DNA from: Sporolactobacillus sp. Y61
GTDB taxonomy: Bacteria; Bacillota; Bacilli; Bacillales; Sporolactobacillaceae
Assembly (NCBI RefSeq): GCF_040529185.1
Contig: NZ_CP159510.1
Span: 372,001 to 436,000 of the forward strand
DNA: 64,000 nucleotides
Direction: 5' to 3'
A program made the translations under genes and the position numbers. This document shows, piece by piece, positions 26,534-35,565 of this stretch. The notes beneath the pieces are model-generated. The model saw only the letters and a program-made list of their open reading frames with translations. It ran no database searches and was not told the DNA's origin. Within the stretch, counting starts at the first letter, position 1; every line of letters begins with the position of its first letter.

Positions 26534-26610
26534 GAGTCCACACTCCGATCACACTCATGAACACAGTCTGCCCATCGGAGAAACAGCTCATGCATCCCTA
26601 TTAAATTAAC

Positions 26611-28052
26611 TTATTGTTCCTGCAGCGGCTCCTTCTCGGCATATGATCGTTTCAGAAAGAGACTCAGAATCAGGGAAACGACGGCAAAAATCAGGGCAAT
26701 CAGGAAGGCACGGTTCATCCCGAACACCATCGCCCGGAGCAGCTGCCCCGGTGCACCGGCATTGGGAGCATGACTCAGATAATCCTTCTGACCGGAAACC
26801 ATGATCCCGACAAACAGGGCCGTACCAATTCCTCCGGCAACCTGCTGCAGAGTATTCATGATTGCCGTCCCGTGCGAGTATAACTTTTTCGGCAGCTGAT
26901 TGAGCCGGTGGTTGATATCGGCATCATGACCATGGCCATACTGATCATCAGCAAACCATATAAAACGATGAGATAAATCTGGCTGACGGACGTCGTCAGT
27001 CTGGTGAACAGCAGAACAATGACATTCATCAAAAGAAGGCCTGGAATAACCAGCCATCTCGGACCCAGTTTGTCAAATAAGCGCCCCATGACAGGTGACA
27101 AAAGTCCATTAATCAAGCCGCCAGGGAGCAGAGTCAGTCCGGCGCTGAGCGAAGTCAGAAGCAGCACTTTCTGCATATACAGAGGAAGCAGGATCATCGT
27201 CGCAAACAGGGTCATTAATAGCAGAATCAGAACAATCATAGAGAGGGCATACATAGGGTATTTAAACACCCGCAGATTAAGGACCGGTTCATCAATGACC
27301 AGTTGTCTCCAGATAAAGAGCCCCAGCGAGATGACACCTGCAACGAGCAGGGCGAGGCCGATCCATCCGCCCTCTGCACCCGAGCCCATACCATAAACCA
27401 GGCCGCCGACCCCTACCGTTGAAAGCACGATAGAAATGACTTCGACCTTTGGTTTTGTCACTTGAGAAACATTCTTGAGATAAAAGCAGGCAAAAATAAT
27501 CGAAAAAAGAGCGAGCGGAATGACAAGAATAAAGAGCCAGCGCCATGAGAGAACAGAAATAATCAGTCCGGACAGGGTCGGACCCAGTGCGGGGGCGAAC
27601 ATAATCACAAGACCGATCAGTCCCATCGCCGCGCCTCTTCTATCAGGCGGATAGATGTAAAGAATGGTGTTCATCATCGTCGGCATTAAAAGTCCTGCAC
27701 CGGCAGCCTGGATGACCCGTCCCAGAAGCAGTATACCGAATCCAGGAGCAACGGCACAGATCACTGTCCCGGACAGGAACAATCCCATCGCACCGAGGAA
27801 CATCTGACGGGTGGTAAACCACCCGGTAAGCAGCGCTGAAACGGGCATCAGAATACCGATAACCAGCATGTAGGCAGTTGCCAGCCACTGAATCGTAGTT
27901 TCAGAAACCTGAAAGCTATCCATCAGATCTGCAAGCGCAATATTTAAAAAAGTTTCATTTAAAATGGCGACAAAGGCGCCAATAATCAGGGCAAACGTAA
28001 TGGGTCCTCTTTTTATGTCCTGATTCTCTTTCGCTTGGGTGGTTTGCATCAT
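26611..28052 (-). CDS. DHA2-family MFS drug-efflux-type transporter A (frameshifted in this sequence)
   Basis: The frame from ATG 28052 matches 14-helix EmrB/QacA-type exporters: FATRQ-like loop FTTRQMFLGAMGLFLSGT near residue 85, GRVIQAAGAGLLMPTMMN near 110, and LGPTLSGLI near 160. It breaks at about 26905. Adding one base after GG in the codon run ACC-ACC-GG restores TTGLNQLPKKLYSHGTAIMN and continues to 26611, about 480 residues in total. It is one of two related pumps here. Substrate unknown; lincomycin-type (LmrB) or general multidrug export is possible. Confidence 0.8.
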
Positions 28053-28123
28053 AAGTATCAAAAGCTCCTCTTCCTATTTTTCAGACAGAAAAAAGCAGCG
28101 AAGCGCAACAGCGTTTCGCAGGG

Positions 28124-28318
28124 TTTTCTTTATTCCCGCATGAACGGGCAGTAAGACCCCCACCTCAAAGTCATGAGGGGGAAACGAACAGGCCCCGGGT
28201 ACTGCCCGCAACAGCCCGATGGGTTCAACGAACAATCAGCGGGGAAGTGAGGCAGGCTAAAAACGAGCGCATCCTGTGCGCCCGAAAAAACCTGCTGATT
28301 GAAGTTTCACTTGGTCAG
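28124..28318 (+). repeat. Interspersed repeat family 2, copy 3 (longest)
   Basis: This copy shows all parts. Hairpin 1 is CCCGCATGAACGGG (28135-28148). A second hairpin CCTCA-AAGTCA-TGAGG with flanking C and G runs spans 28157-28181. A middle part has CCCGATGGGTTCAACGAACA, and the 3' end is CTGCTGATTGAAGTTTCACT. It is non-coding and occupies about half of the 400-base gap upstream of the DHA2-A gene. Confidence 0.7.
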
Positions 28319-28466
28319 TTTTTCCACATCAAATATTCTCTCATTTATTTTCTGTGATGAAAAGAATTTTACTCATTATCGTATTCGTTTCGTTTTCCAA
28401 TCATATGAAAAGCGCAGACGAAATAGCCTGCGCGTTTTCGTACATGACATTATATAAAAGGGAAGA

Positions 28467-28835
28467 CTACCTCTGTGCTGACCAGTACCAGGAGTCCGAA
28501 TGCGACCGATGTCCGTCACGTGTATCATCTTTCAATCGGACCAGCTGTGATGAGAGATCCATGAACCAATCACGGTCGGAAGTGATCAGAGCAATATCGG
28601 CCATACTACGGATCTGCTGACTGTTAAATGGTAAAACCGGAAAAGGTCTGACCAGGTAGTTCAGCGTCTCAACAACCCGACCCACAGTAGATTCACGATC
28701 GCATGCAACGACATGAACCTTCACTGTGCCTTCATGATTGTCAAAGTCAACGACATAGCCATGCATTAATTCACCATTCACAGTTCTTCCCTTCACCCAG
28801 TCGCCTTTTTTCCATGCTGCTTTCTGCTGCATCAT
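28467..28835 (-). CDS. Hypothetical protein coupled to an Rrf2 regulator
   Basis: This 122-residue soluble protein is not recognised. Residues 6-45 (KAAWKKGDWVKGRTVNGELM, then HGYVVDF) look like a small SH3/KOW-type beta barrel. Residues 60-100 look helical, and the tail is charged with no cysteine cluster. Its ATG overlaps the stop codon of the Rrf2 gene (ATGA), so the two are co-translated. The pair sits between two DHA2 pumps, and the gene could be an accessory or target of the regulator. Confidence 0.65.
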   Translation of the reverse strand: MMQQKAAWKKGDWVKGRTVNGELMHGYVVDFDNHEGTVKVHVVACDRESTVGRVVETLNYLVRPFPVLPFNSQQIRSMADIALITSDRDWFMDLSSQLVRLKDDTRDGHRSHSDSWYWSAQR

Positions 28836-29344
28836 ACTTCACCACCGATCTTGTTTTTTTGAATGATCGGATTCACCTGTACTGATCCGGAAGGAACAAA
28901 TTCCTGCCCGGATCGATCAGAGGAACCGTTCCGTATCTTTCTCACTTGTTCTAACAGATTTTCCAGCGTCCATTGCTCCAGATAGTTTTCCAGAATCTGC
29001 TCCGCCCCGGAAAAGGCCTGATTCATCACCTGCTGAATGCCGGACGTATCCGGGTCATCCATACAACCGGATGAACACCAGCTGAGTTTGAGTGCGGCGC
29101 ATGAGGTTGATCTGTAAATCCGCGCAAGCGTACACGTACCAGGATCACAGTCCAGCCGATAACCCCCGCCCAGACCTTCCTTGGTTGATACGAGTCTTCT
29201 TTTACGCAGGATACTCATAATCTTTCGAATTCTGGCCGGATGTGTGTGCACTTTCCGGGACAATGATTCACTGTTCCAGAGATGATCAGGCGCACTTGCC
29301 AGCAGAATCAGACAATGAACCGCAATGGTAAACTCACTATTCAT
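28832..29344 (-). CDS. Rrf2-family transcriptional regulator
   Basis: This 170-residue protein has the Rrf2 winged helix-turn-helix: IAVHCLILLASAPDHLWNSE at residues 7-26, then HPARIRKIMSILRKRRLVST and GGYRLDCD near 60. Three cysteines in SCAALKLSWCSSGCMDD (near residues 80-95) sit where Rrf2 proteins often hold an Fe-S cluster or redox switch. The start has AGAGGA nine bases upstream, and a good sigma-A promoter precedes it. The regulated genes probably include its own partner and perhaps the flanking pumps. Confidence 0.85.
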   Translation of the reverse strand: MNSEFTIAVHCLILLASAPDHLWNSESLSRKVHTHPARIRKIMSILRKRRLVSTKEGLGGGYRLDCDPGTCTLARIYRSTSCAALKLSWCSSGCMDDPDTSGIQQVMNQAFSGAEQILENYLEQWTLENLLEQVRKIRNGSSDRSGQEFVPSGSVQVNPIIQKNKIGGEV

Positions 29345-29376
29345 GTTCTGGATTCCTCTTTTAGAAGATTAGTGTA

Positions 29377-29405
29377 ATTATAATAGATACAGTTTAAAAA
29401 ATCAA
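29377..29405 (-). promoter_or_regulatory. Promoter of the Rrf2 gene
   Basis: TTGATT (29400-29405) and TATAAT (29377-29382) are separated by 17 bases on the minus strand. The surrounding TGTATCTATTATAATTACAC has partial dyad symmetry that could be the Rrf2 autoregulatory site. Confidence 0.6.
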
Positions 29406-29423
29406 TGGAAATTGATTGAACAA

Positions 29424-29456
29424 AAAATCCCATCCCGCTTTTCGGGACAGGCGACT
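29424..29456 (-). terminator. Terminator after the DHA2-B gene
   Basis: On the minus strand TGTCCCG and CGGGATG form a stem with loop AAAAG followed by GATTTTTTG. Confidence 0.7.
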
Positions 29457-29470
29457 TAAACATCGGATTT

Positions 29471-30888
29471 TTACCCGGATATACTGGAATCCGGTCTCCG
29501 TACAAAAAAGGATAGGATCAGCGCAGCCAGGCAAAAAACAGAAGCTGTGAGAAACGCAATATCCACGCCGTGTATCATACCGGCAACCCCGAACCTGGCC
29601 GGATTGAGCGTTGCCGCCGCCATAACAGTAAATAAGACGGCTGTCCCAATGGAACCGGCAACCTGACGCATCGTATTATTCATCGCTGTACCATGCGGAA
29701 TCAGTCTGGCAGGCAGCTGATTCAGTCCCGCCGTGGTGGTGGGCATCAGAACCATGGAAAGAGCAAACATCCGGATCGCATTGATTACGGCCAGATACGT
29801 AAACGTCGTATGCTGGTCCATCCTGCTCATCAGCAGGGTCATGACCAGAAGAATACAAAGACCGGTGATGGTCAGTCCGCGCGCACCGATTTTATCAAAA
29901 ATACGGCCGGTGACCGGTGACATGATGCCCATGACCAGTGCACCGGGAGCAGCATCAATCCTGATTTTAATGGCGAAAAGCCAAGCATCGTCTGCATAAA
30001 GATGGGTAAAATAGTCGTTCCTGAAATGAATACCGCAAAGCTCAGCATCCCGATCGCCGTCGTCAGGGTGAAAACGGAATATTTAAATACGCGGAATTCA
30101 AGTATCGGTTGTTTCAGCCGGAACTGTCGCCGGATAAACACGATCAGTGCAACCGTGCCGCTTAGCAGGGTCAGCAGGACTTGCGGATGTGTCCAGCCTA
30201 TACTGCCGGCAACGCTTGAGCCATAAAGCAGTCCCCCGAAACCAATTGTCGACAGGACAATGGAGAGCACATCCATTTTCGGATAGCTCAGTTTCGTTAC
30301 ATTCTTCAGCACAAAATAGGCTAAAATCAGATCGATCAGTGCGACGGGCAGTACAACATAGAAAAGCACCCGCCAGGGGTAATGATTCACCAGCCAGCCG
30401 GACAATGTCGGTCCAATAGCCGGGGCAAAGCCGATGACAAGGCCGAAAATGCCCATCGCTGTGCCGCGCCGATTAACCGGAAAAAGAATAAACATAACGG
30501 TCATCATCAGTGGCATCATGACGCCGGCCCCTGCCGCCTGGATAATCCGCCCGATAACCAGCGGGATAAATCCCGGTGCCACAGCACACACCAGCGTCCC
30601 CGCCGCAAAAGCCGTCATCGCGCCAAGAAACAACATACGCGTCGTAAATCGTTCTTCAAGAAACGCGGAGATCGGAATCATGATCCCGTTCACGAGCAGA
30701 AAAACAGTCTGAAGCCATTGCACAAGATTCGGTGTCAGATTCATTTCACGCATAATGCTTGGCAGTGCCGTCACAAGCAGGGTTTGATTTAAAATGGTAA
30801 TGAATGCTCCGGAAGCAAGAACAAGAATAATCGGTGCGATTCGATATTCAGTACCGGAACCCACATTTTTATTTACAGTTGAATCCAT
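29471..30888 (-). CDS. DHA2-family MFS drug-efflux-type transporter B (frameshifted in this sequence)
   Basis: From ATG 30888 the frame encodes a 14-helix exporter about half identical to transporter A: ILNQTLLVTALPSIMREM near residue 33, GRIIQAAGAGVMMPLMMT near 113, and IGPTLSGWLV near 160. It breaks near 29943. One extra G in a GG run restores LLPGALVMGIMSPVTGRIFD and carries translation on to 29471, giving about 472 residues. The two pumps probably arose by duplication and have diverged. Substrate unknown. Confidence 0.8.
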
Positions 30889-30987
30889 TATTTCACTCTT
30901 CTCTTATTTCTTAATCACCAACGTACACGTTCGTGCCTGTGACCTGATATACATCATAACATCATAACACGAAATTTGTTGGGCTGA

Positions 30988-31144
30988 AAGATTTTTCCTG
31001 CATGAACGGGCCGTATCCCCTCAGGGTCATGCGGGGATACAAGCAGGACCGGGTGGGGCTCAAACTGACGGGAGATGACAACGGATAAAAACGAGGGCGT
31101 CCTGTGCGCCCGAAAGCCCCACTGATCGAAGTTTCTTTTATCAT
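30988..31144 (+). repeat. Interspersed repeat family 2, copy 4
   Basis: CCTGCATGAACGGGC, CCCCTCAGGGTCATGCGGGG, GTCCTGTGCGCCCGAAAGCC and CCACTGATCGAAGTTTC align in order with copy 3. It lies just upstream of the DHA2-B gene, as copy 3 lies upstream of DHA2-A. Confidence 0.65.
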
Positions 31145-31363
31145 TTTTCAAATGCGCTGCGGCAATTTTTTTTCAGAGTAATAAAAAGCCGTCTGCATCT
31201 GCAGGCGGTTCTTCGCGATTTAATGGAAATTTCCGGCAGAAATCTCGTGCCTTCCATAGTCTGAATTAAAGGGCTGATCCTGTCCATCATGGGTGACATT
31301 TAGATCAGGATGGATCACACCAGCCGCACGAACCAGACAATCGACAGGATCTTTATTTTCTGC

Positions 31364-31612
31364 TTAATAAGCGGAGATTTATCGCTTAAATGCAGAATCA
31401 AACGGGTTTCAGCGTATCATAAGCGGAATTTTTCCGATTAGACAATGAATAATCTCTCATTTTCATGTTTCTTGAGTCAATAGGCGGAATTTCTCCGTCT
31501 ATTGAAACTCGCTTATATCCTTTTTACTAAGTTAACCGGAATTCCTCCGTCTACTGAAACTCGCTTGTATTCTTTTTCCTGAATTAACCGGAATTCCTCC
31601 GTCTACTCATTT
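31364..31612 (+). repeat. Interspersed repeat family 1, copy B
   Basis: Five cores occur in series: GCGGAGATTTATCGC, AAGCGGAATTTTTCCG, AGGCGGAATTTCTCCG and two of ACCGGAATTCCTCCG. The last two are near-identical tandem units of about 52 bases (GAATTCCTCCGTCTACTGAA). The whole stretch aligns with the reverse complement of copy C at 56.1 kb, including the non-core sequence between cores. Confidence 0.75.
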
Positions 31613-31714
31613 ATTGAGCCACCGGGCAGCGATGCCGGGCCTGTTTTCTGCGCAACGTCCGCAACCGCCGGGCAAAAACACAAAGCGGGTCATTTTTTCG
31701 TGTAACAACCGGGA

Positions 31715-32208
31715 TCATCCTTCTTTCTCCACTTCCGGCCAGTCCTTGCAGACGTCAACCCAGGCTTTCCCTTTCCATATGAATAAAGCTCATCTATAGT
31801 CAGTTCAATAGCAGAATTACTGCTTCCGCATGCCGGAAAAACGGTTTTAAACCTTTTGAGCGACTCATCCATATAGACCGGCCAGTCATGTTTTACAGCA
31901 AACGGGCAGACACCGCCAATGGCATGTCCGACAAGATCCAGCGTTTCATCCGCAGAAAGCATGTGCGCTTTAAAGCCAAAAGTTTTACGGAATTTTTTAT
32001 TATCAATCCGCGCATCACCTGCCGTTACGACCAGCATGGCGCCTTCCTTATTTTCACCACGAAAGGCCAGTGTCTTCGCAATGCGTTCCGGCTCGACATG
32101 CAGATGTTCGGCAGCAAGGTCAACGGTTGCACTGGAGAGCTGGAGTTCTATAATATCCTTATCACGGTTGAATGGTCGGAAATAGGCTTTAACATCTTCT
32201 AATGACAC
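31715..32208 (-). CDS. YbaK/aminoacyl-tRNA deacylase domain protein (frameshifted near its 3' end)
   Basis: The gene starts at GTG 32208 with AGGG six bases upstream. It shows the YbaK/ProX editing domain: KTLAFRGENKEGAMLVVTAG near residue 45, the lysine-rich KKFRKTFGF, and GGVCPFAV near 97. Such proteins remove wrong amino acids from tRNA, for example Cys from tRNA-Pro. Near 31770 one A is missing from an AAA run. Adding it restores the normal end KGKAWVDVCKDWPEVEKEG, stopping at 31715 (164 residues). The unrepaired frame would run to 31690. Confidence 0.83.
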
Positions 32209-32422
32209 AGAGATCCCTTCTTTTCGTCATGTTTATCATTCAGTTTACCAAAAGAGTCCATCATGTCAACGATAAGCCCGCTAATAGATGCAATTACTTT
32301 TACGCCCTGATCCTTCTTTCCTTTGCAATATGGCTCAATCTATATTAAATTAAAGTTACAATAGACAGGAATAGACGCCTCCGAATCCGCGACGTGGTGA
32401 ATTTTAAAAGAAGGGGTTGCAT

Positions 32423-32794
32423 ATGACAGAGATCCTGAACGGGAAAGAAATCTGTAGTAAGTACAGTGATATTGAAAACGATTCATTTGGAACGGAAGAT
32501 CATCAGTTTGCCCTGACCAGAGTAGATAAGAAAGATCTGTATGATGCCCCATGCTCTTTCAGCAGTAACGGAAAAAATCTGATGACGTACGAGGAATGGA
32601 AAAAGCACCCGGAAAATTATGATGGATATCACACGGATAATGTAAAACAAATGGTTGAATACATCCGTGAAGGCGGTCATCTTCCGCCGCTTATTGTCAA
32701 TAAGGAGCTCGGGCTCTATGACGGTCAGCACCGTTTAACCGCATACAGCATGATTTCTGAGATTGAAAAAATCGATATTTATAAAGAAATCTGA
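32423..32794 (+). CDS. ParB-like nuclease domain protein
   Basis: This 123-residue protein ends in a ParB/Srx-type N-terminal fold: MVEYIREGGHLPPLIVNKEL and then GLYDGQHRLTAYSMI near residue 100, with the GQHR nucleotide-binding motif. It lacks the DNA-binding helix-turn-helix of chromosomal ParB. ATG 32423 follows AGGGG by seven bases. Short stand-alone ParB-like proteins are seen on phages and accessory DNA. It has its own terminator. Function unknown. Confidence 0.7.
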   Translation: MTEILNGKEICSKYSDIENDSFGTEDHQFALTRVDKKDLYDAPCSFSSNGKNLMTYEEWKKHPENYDGYHTDNVKQMVEYIREGGHLPPLIVNKELGLYDGQHRLTAYSMISEIEKIDIYKEI

Positions 32795-32832
32795 ATGTCT
32801 GTCACATGTTGCACATTCCCGTAATCAGAAAA

Positions 32833-32867
32833 GCTGCCTCCCGAATATACCGGGAGGCAGTTTTTTA
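32833..32867 (+). terminator. Terminator after the ParB-like gene
   Basis: CTGCCTCCCG and CGGGAGGCAG form a 10-bp stem with a 7-base loop followed by TTTTTTA. Confidence 0.92.
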
Positions 32868-32902
32868 CACACTAAAAATTCTATGGAACATCGTGTTATT
32901 CT

Positions 32903-33325
32903 TTATCTGCATGCCGGATGCCACGGGAACTGCGGGCACCACCAGGGACGTGGCGGTCCCGGCGGACGCGGGGGACGGCCGGGCCACGGAACGCCGGGCG
33001 GAGGAGTCGGACCGAGATAAGTGAGACCGGACATATCCGTGTAGTGTTCCTGATGAGAAACCCAGCGACGCTGTCCCGGCAGAAAAACATTCATTTGAAC
33101 CATACCAGTCGATGGATTAACGGACAGCAGCTGAATCGTCATCATGCGTCCATAGCTTTCCAGTCTCGTGCGATAAAAATGACCCCGTCGCCCTCTTCTT
33201 ATTTCATTTTGAATGGCTTCCGGCGGCACAAGAAAAACCTGCGGCTGTTCACGTGCAACTTCCCCTTCAATCGGCCATACCGGAATTTCTTCTCCTGTGT
33301 GATGCTGTTGCGGAAATGCATTCAT
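32903..33325 (-). CDS. Proline-rich hypothetical protein, probable spore-coat-type
   Basis: This 140-residue protein is not in a family I recognise. Residues 20-100 look like a compact domain (QVFLVPPEAIQNEIRRGRRG near 29). The C-terminal 40 residues are almost all Pro, Gly, Trp and Arg (PPPGVPWPGRPPRPPGPPRP) and end in HPACR. It has no signal peptide. A sigma-K-like promoter lies about 35 bases upstream, which with the composition suggests a late mother-cell protein of the spore surface. Confidence 0.6.
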   Translation of the reverse strand: MNAFPQQHHTGEEIPVWPIEGEVAREQPQVFLVPPEAIQNEIRRGRRGHFYRTRLESYGRMMTIQLLSVNPSTGMVQMNVFLPGQRRWVSHQEHYTDMSGLTYLGPTPPPGVPWPGRPPRPPGPPRPWWCPQFPWHPACR

Positions 33326-33358
33326 CTTTTTATAAACACCTGCCCAACTATTTTGTAA

Positions 33359-33386
33359 TAGTCTATGCTGCAGGTTTGCATTCGGT
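33359..33386 (-). promoter_or_regulatory. Sigma-K-like promoter
   Basis: On the minus strand AC (33385-33386) is followed after 17 bases by CATAGACTA (33359-33367). This fits the sigma-K consensus AC-N16/17-CATANNNTA. It is positioned to transcribe the proline-rich gene. Confidence 0.5.
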
Positions 33387-33622
33387 TGGGCATCCGCCTG
33401 CGCGGATGAGCTGTGATCTGATGAAGATGATGAATCGTTTACTTGATTAAACCGCCCGCTTCACATTTCCCATGTCACGCAGATGTAAGAGGCCCATTGA
33501 CCTGCTTCTTTTGTCAGATTTCGAGATAAATATATGAAAACTTTTACAATAGATTCATTGTTCATAAAAATATCAATCTTATACTTTTTTATGTAGCATA
33601 AATCATAGAAAAGGGGTAAATC

Positions 33623-35364
33623 ATGAAAAAACTTGTCGCCTCAGTACTCAGTCTGGCTCTGCTGATTCCTGCTGCGGGCAGTGTCTATGCACAGCCCGGA
33701 TATCACAAAAAAGTAAAGGATGTCGAATTTGTCGGAATGGCCGCGCCACAGACAGATGCGGAACGTAATGACCTGATGTACTCCGATGCCTCAATCAGGG
33801 TGACTGATCCGAACGGCCATCAGCGTACGGTTGATTTATCGTACAATCTTCTATTCAAACCCGGAGATGTGATTAACGGAAAGATAACCGGAACAACGGT
33901 GGATGCCGAGGGACACGTCATCACAGACGACTCAGGCAGACGCTTCATCTCCACAGCGCCTGACAGCAACTCACTGATGAAAGTCGCCGGTAAGCTTTAC
34001 CTGATCAACCACTTTGAAAGTATTCCCAGTAACAGGGAAAAAGGACGTCTGCCCAACGCTGTCTATCTGAACCGGGTGGAACAGGACAAAAAAACCGGGA
34101 AATTGACCGTTACCGATATCACGCCGGTTGACTTTTCAGCCGATGGTGGTATCTGGACCCCCTGTGCCGGCATTCTGTCTCCGTGGAATACCCACCTCGG
34201 TGCGGAAGAATATGAACCGGATGCCCGGCTCATGAACGGAATCCGGACAACTCAGCGGTTACACAATTTGCCCGCAACTATTACAATGATCCGCAAAAAA
34301 TCGGGAATCCTTATCTCTACGGCCATCTTCCTGAAATTACCGTGAATGCAAAGGGCGAAGCGACAGCAATCAAGCACTACAGCATGGGGCGGCTGTCGTT
34401 CGAGCGGACCACAGTAATGCCGGACAACCGCACCGTTTACATCGGTGATGACGGTGGCTACACGATGATGTTCATGTACATTGCTGATCAGGCCAAAGAT
34501 CTCTCCGCCGGTACGCTTTATGCTGCAAAATGGATCCAGACCGATGCAAAGGATGGCGGCGCAGCAAACTTAAAATGGATTAAGCTGGGACATGCTGCTG
34601 ATAAAGAAATCAAAGAACTCGCTCAGAGCCTTACATTCAGCGACATTTTTGAAACGAGCAGTGTTCCCGCCGATGGATTCACCCCCGTACGCACAAGCAG
34701 CAGCGGCGGTAAAACCGAATATCTGAAAGTCAGACCAGGCATGGAAAAAGCCGCCGCTTTTCTTGAATCCAGAAGATACGGCGCGATCAAAGGGGCAACT
34801 TCAGAATTTAATAAAATGGAAGCTGTTGAATATAACAAGACAGACAACAAAGTCTATATGGCGATGTCTTATATCGAAAAAGGAATGCTTCAGGGTAACA
34901 CCGATCCGGTTGACGATATCCATGTAGATAAAATTTCCGCCGGAGGTGTTTATGAACTCAGTTTGACAAAAGGGCAGAAGGACAGCGAAAGCCATCAAAT
35001 CGACAGCAATTACGTTGCCGGATCGATCGATGGACTGGTTATGGGAGAAGATCTTGCGGCTGCTGATGAAAACGGTAATACAGCAAACGTTGATAAAATT
35101 GCCAATCCGGACAATATCGTTTATTCGGGCAGCATGCGCACCCTTTTCATCGCTGAAGACAGTTCGATGCACAGCAACAACTTCGCCTGGGCTTACAACA
35201 TCGATACGAAGAAATTGTCTCGAATCGTCTCTGTCCCCGGCGGAGGAGAAGCAACCGGTCTGCAGCTTCAGCAGAATCTTCATGGATATACGTATCTCAT
35301 GGTCAGCTCACAGAATCCGGGGCACGTCGGATATCTGCAGCTGCCACAGCTTACCGGTCGATAA
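33623..35364 (+). CDS. PhoX-like (DUF839) secreted phosphatase (frameshifted in this sequence)
   Basis: The precursor has a Sec signal peptide cleaved after VYA near residue 27. The DUF839 beta-propeller follows: SYNLLFKPGDVINGK near 78, GGIWTPCAGILSPWNTHLGA near 175, and RLSFERTTVMPDNRTVYIGD in the second half. The frame breaks near 34240. Adding one A to AA restores MNGNPDNSAVTQFARNYYND, and the protein then runs to 35364 (580 residues). PhoX enzymes are calcium-dependent phosphatases, usually Tat-exported; no twin-arginine motif is present here. Confidence 0.75.
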
Positions 35365-35565
35365 ACAGATAACTGTCATTCTCTGAACCGGACCGGAACC
35401 CATGAGATCTCAGAAAAACTTGCCGACTGGCAAGTTTTTTTCACAGTCAGAGTGATCCCCGCTTCGTCTAAAAAGTGCATGACGAATAGGGTATGCGACA
35501 GTCAGAAAAGACAGATAATGGTAGTATATCTATATCACCAGGGGAAAATCCAGGGGGGACTGTTG

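Noticed and set aside
30382..30792. Plus-strand 136-residue frame rich in His, Arg and Asn
   Set aside because: It is antisense to the DHA2-B gene and has the composition typical of shadows of membrane proteins.
30954..31151. Minus-strand frames of 60-65 residues
   Set aside because: They lie entirely in repeat copy 4. Similar translated repeats occur at the other copies, so these are repeat sequence and not genes.
31364..31612. CRISPR array
   Set aside because: Units recur at 40-55 bases but the intervening sequence is itself conserved between copies, repeats are degenerate, and no cas genes are nearby.
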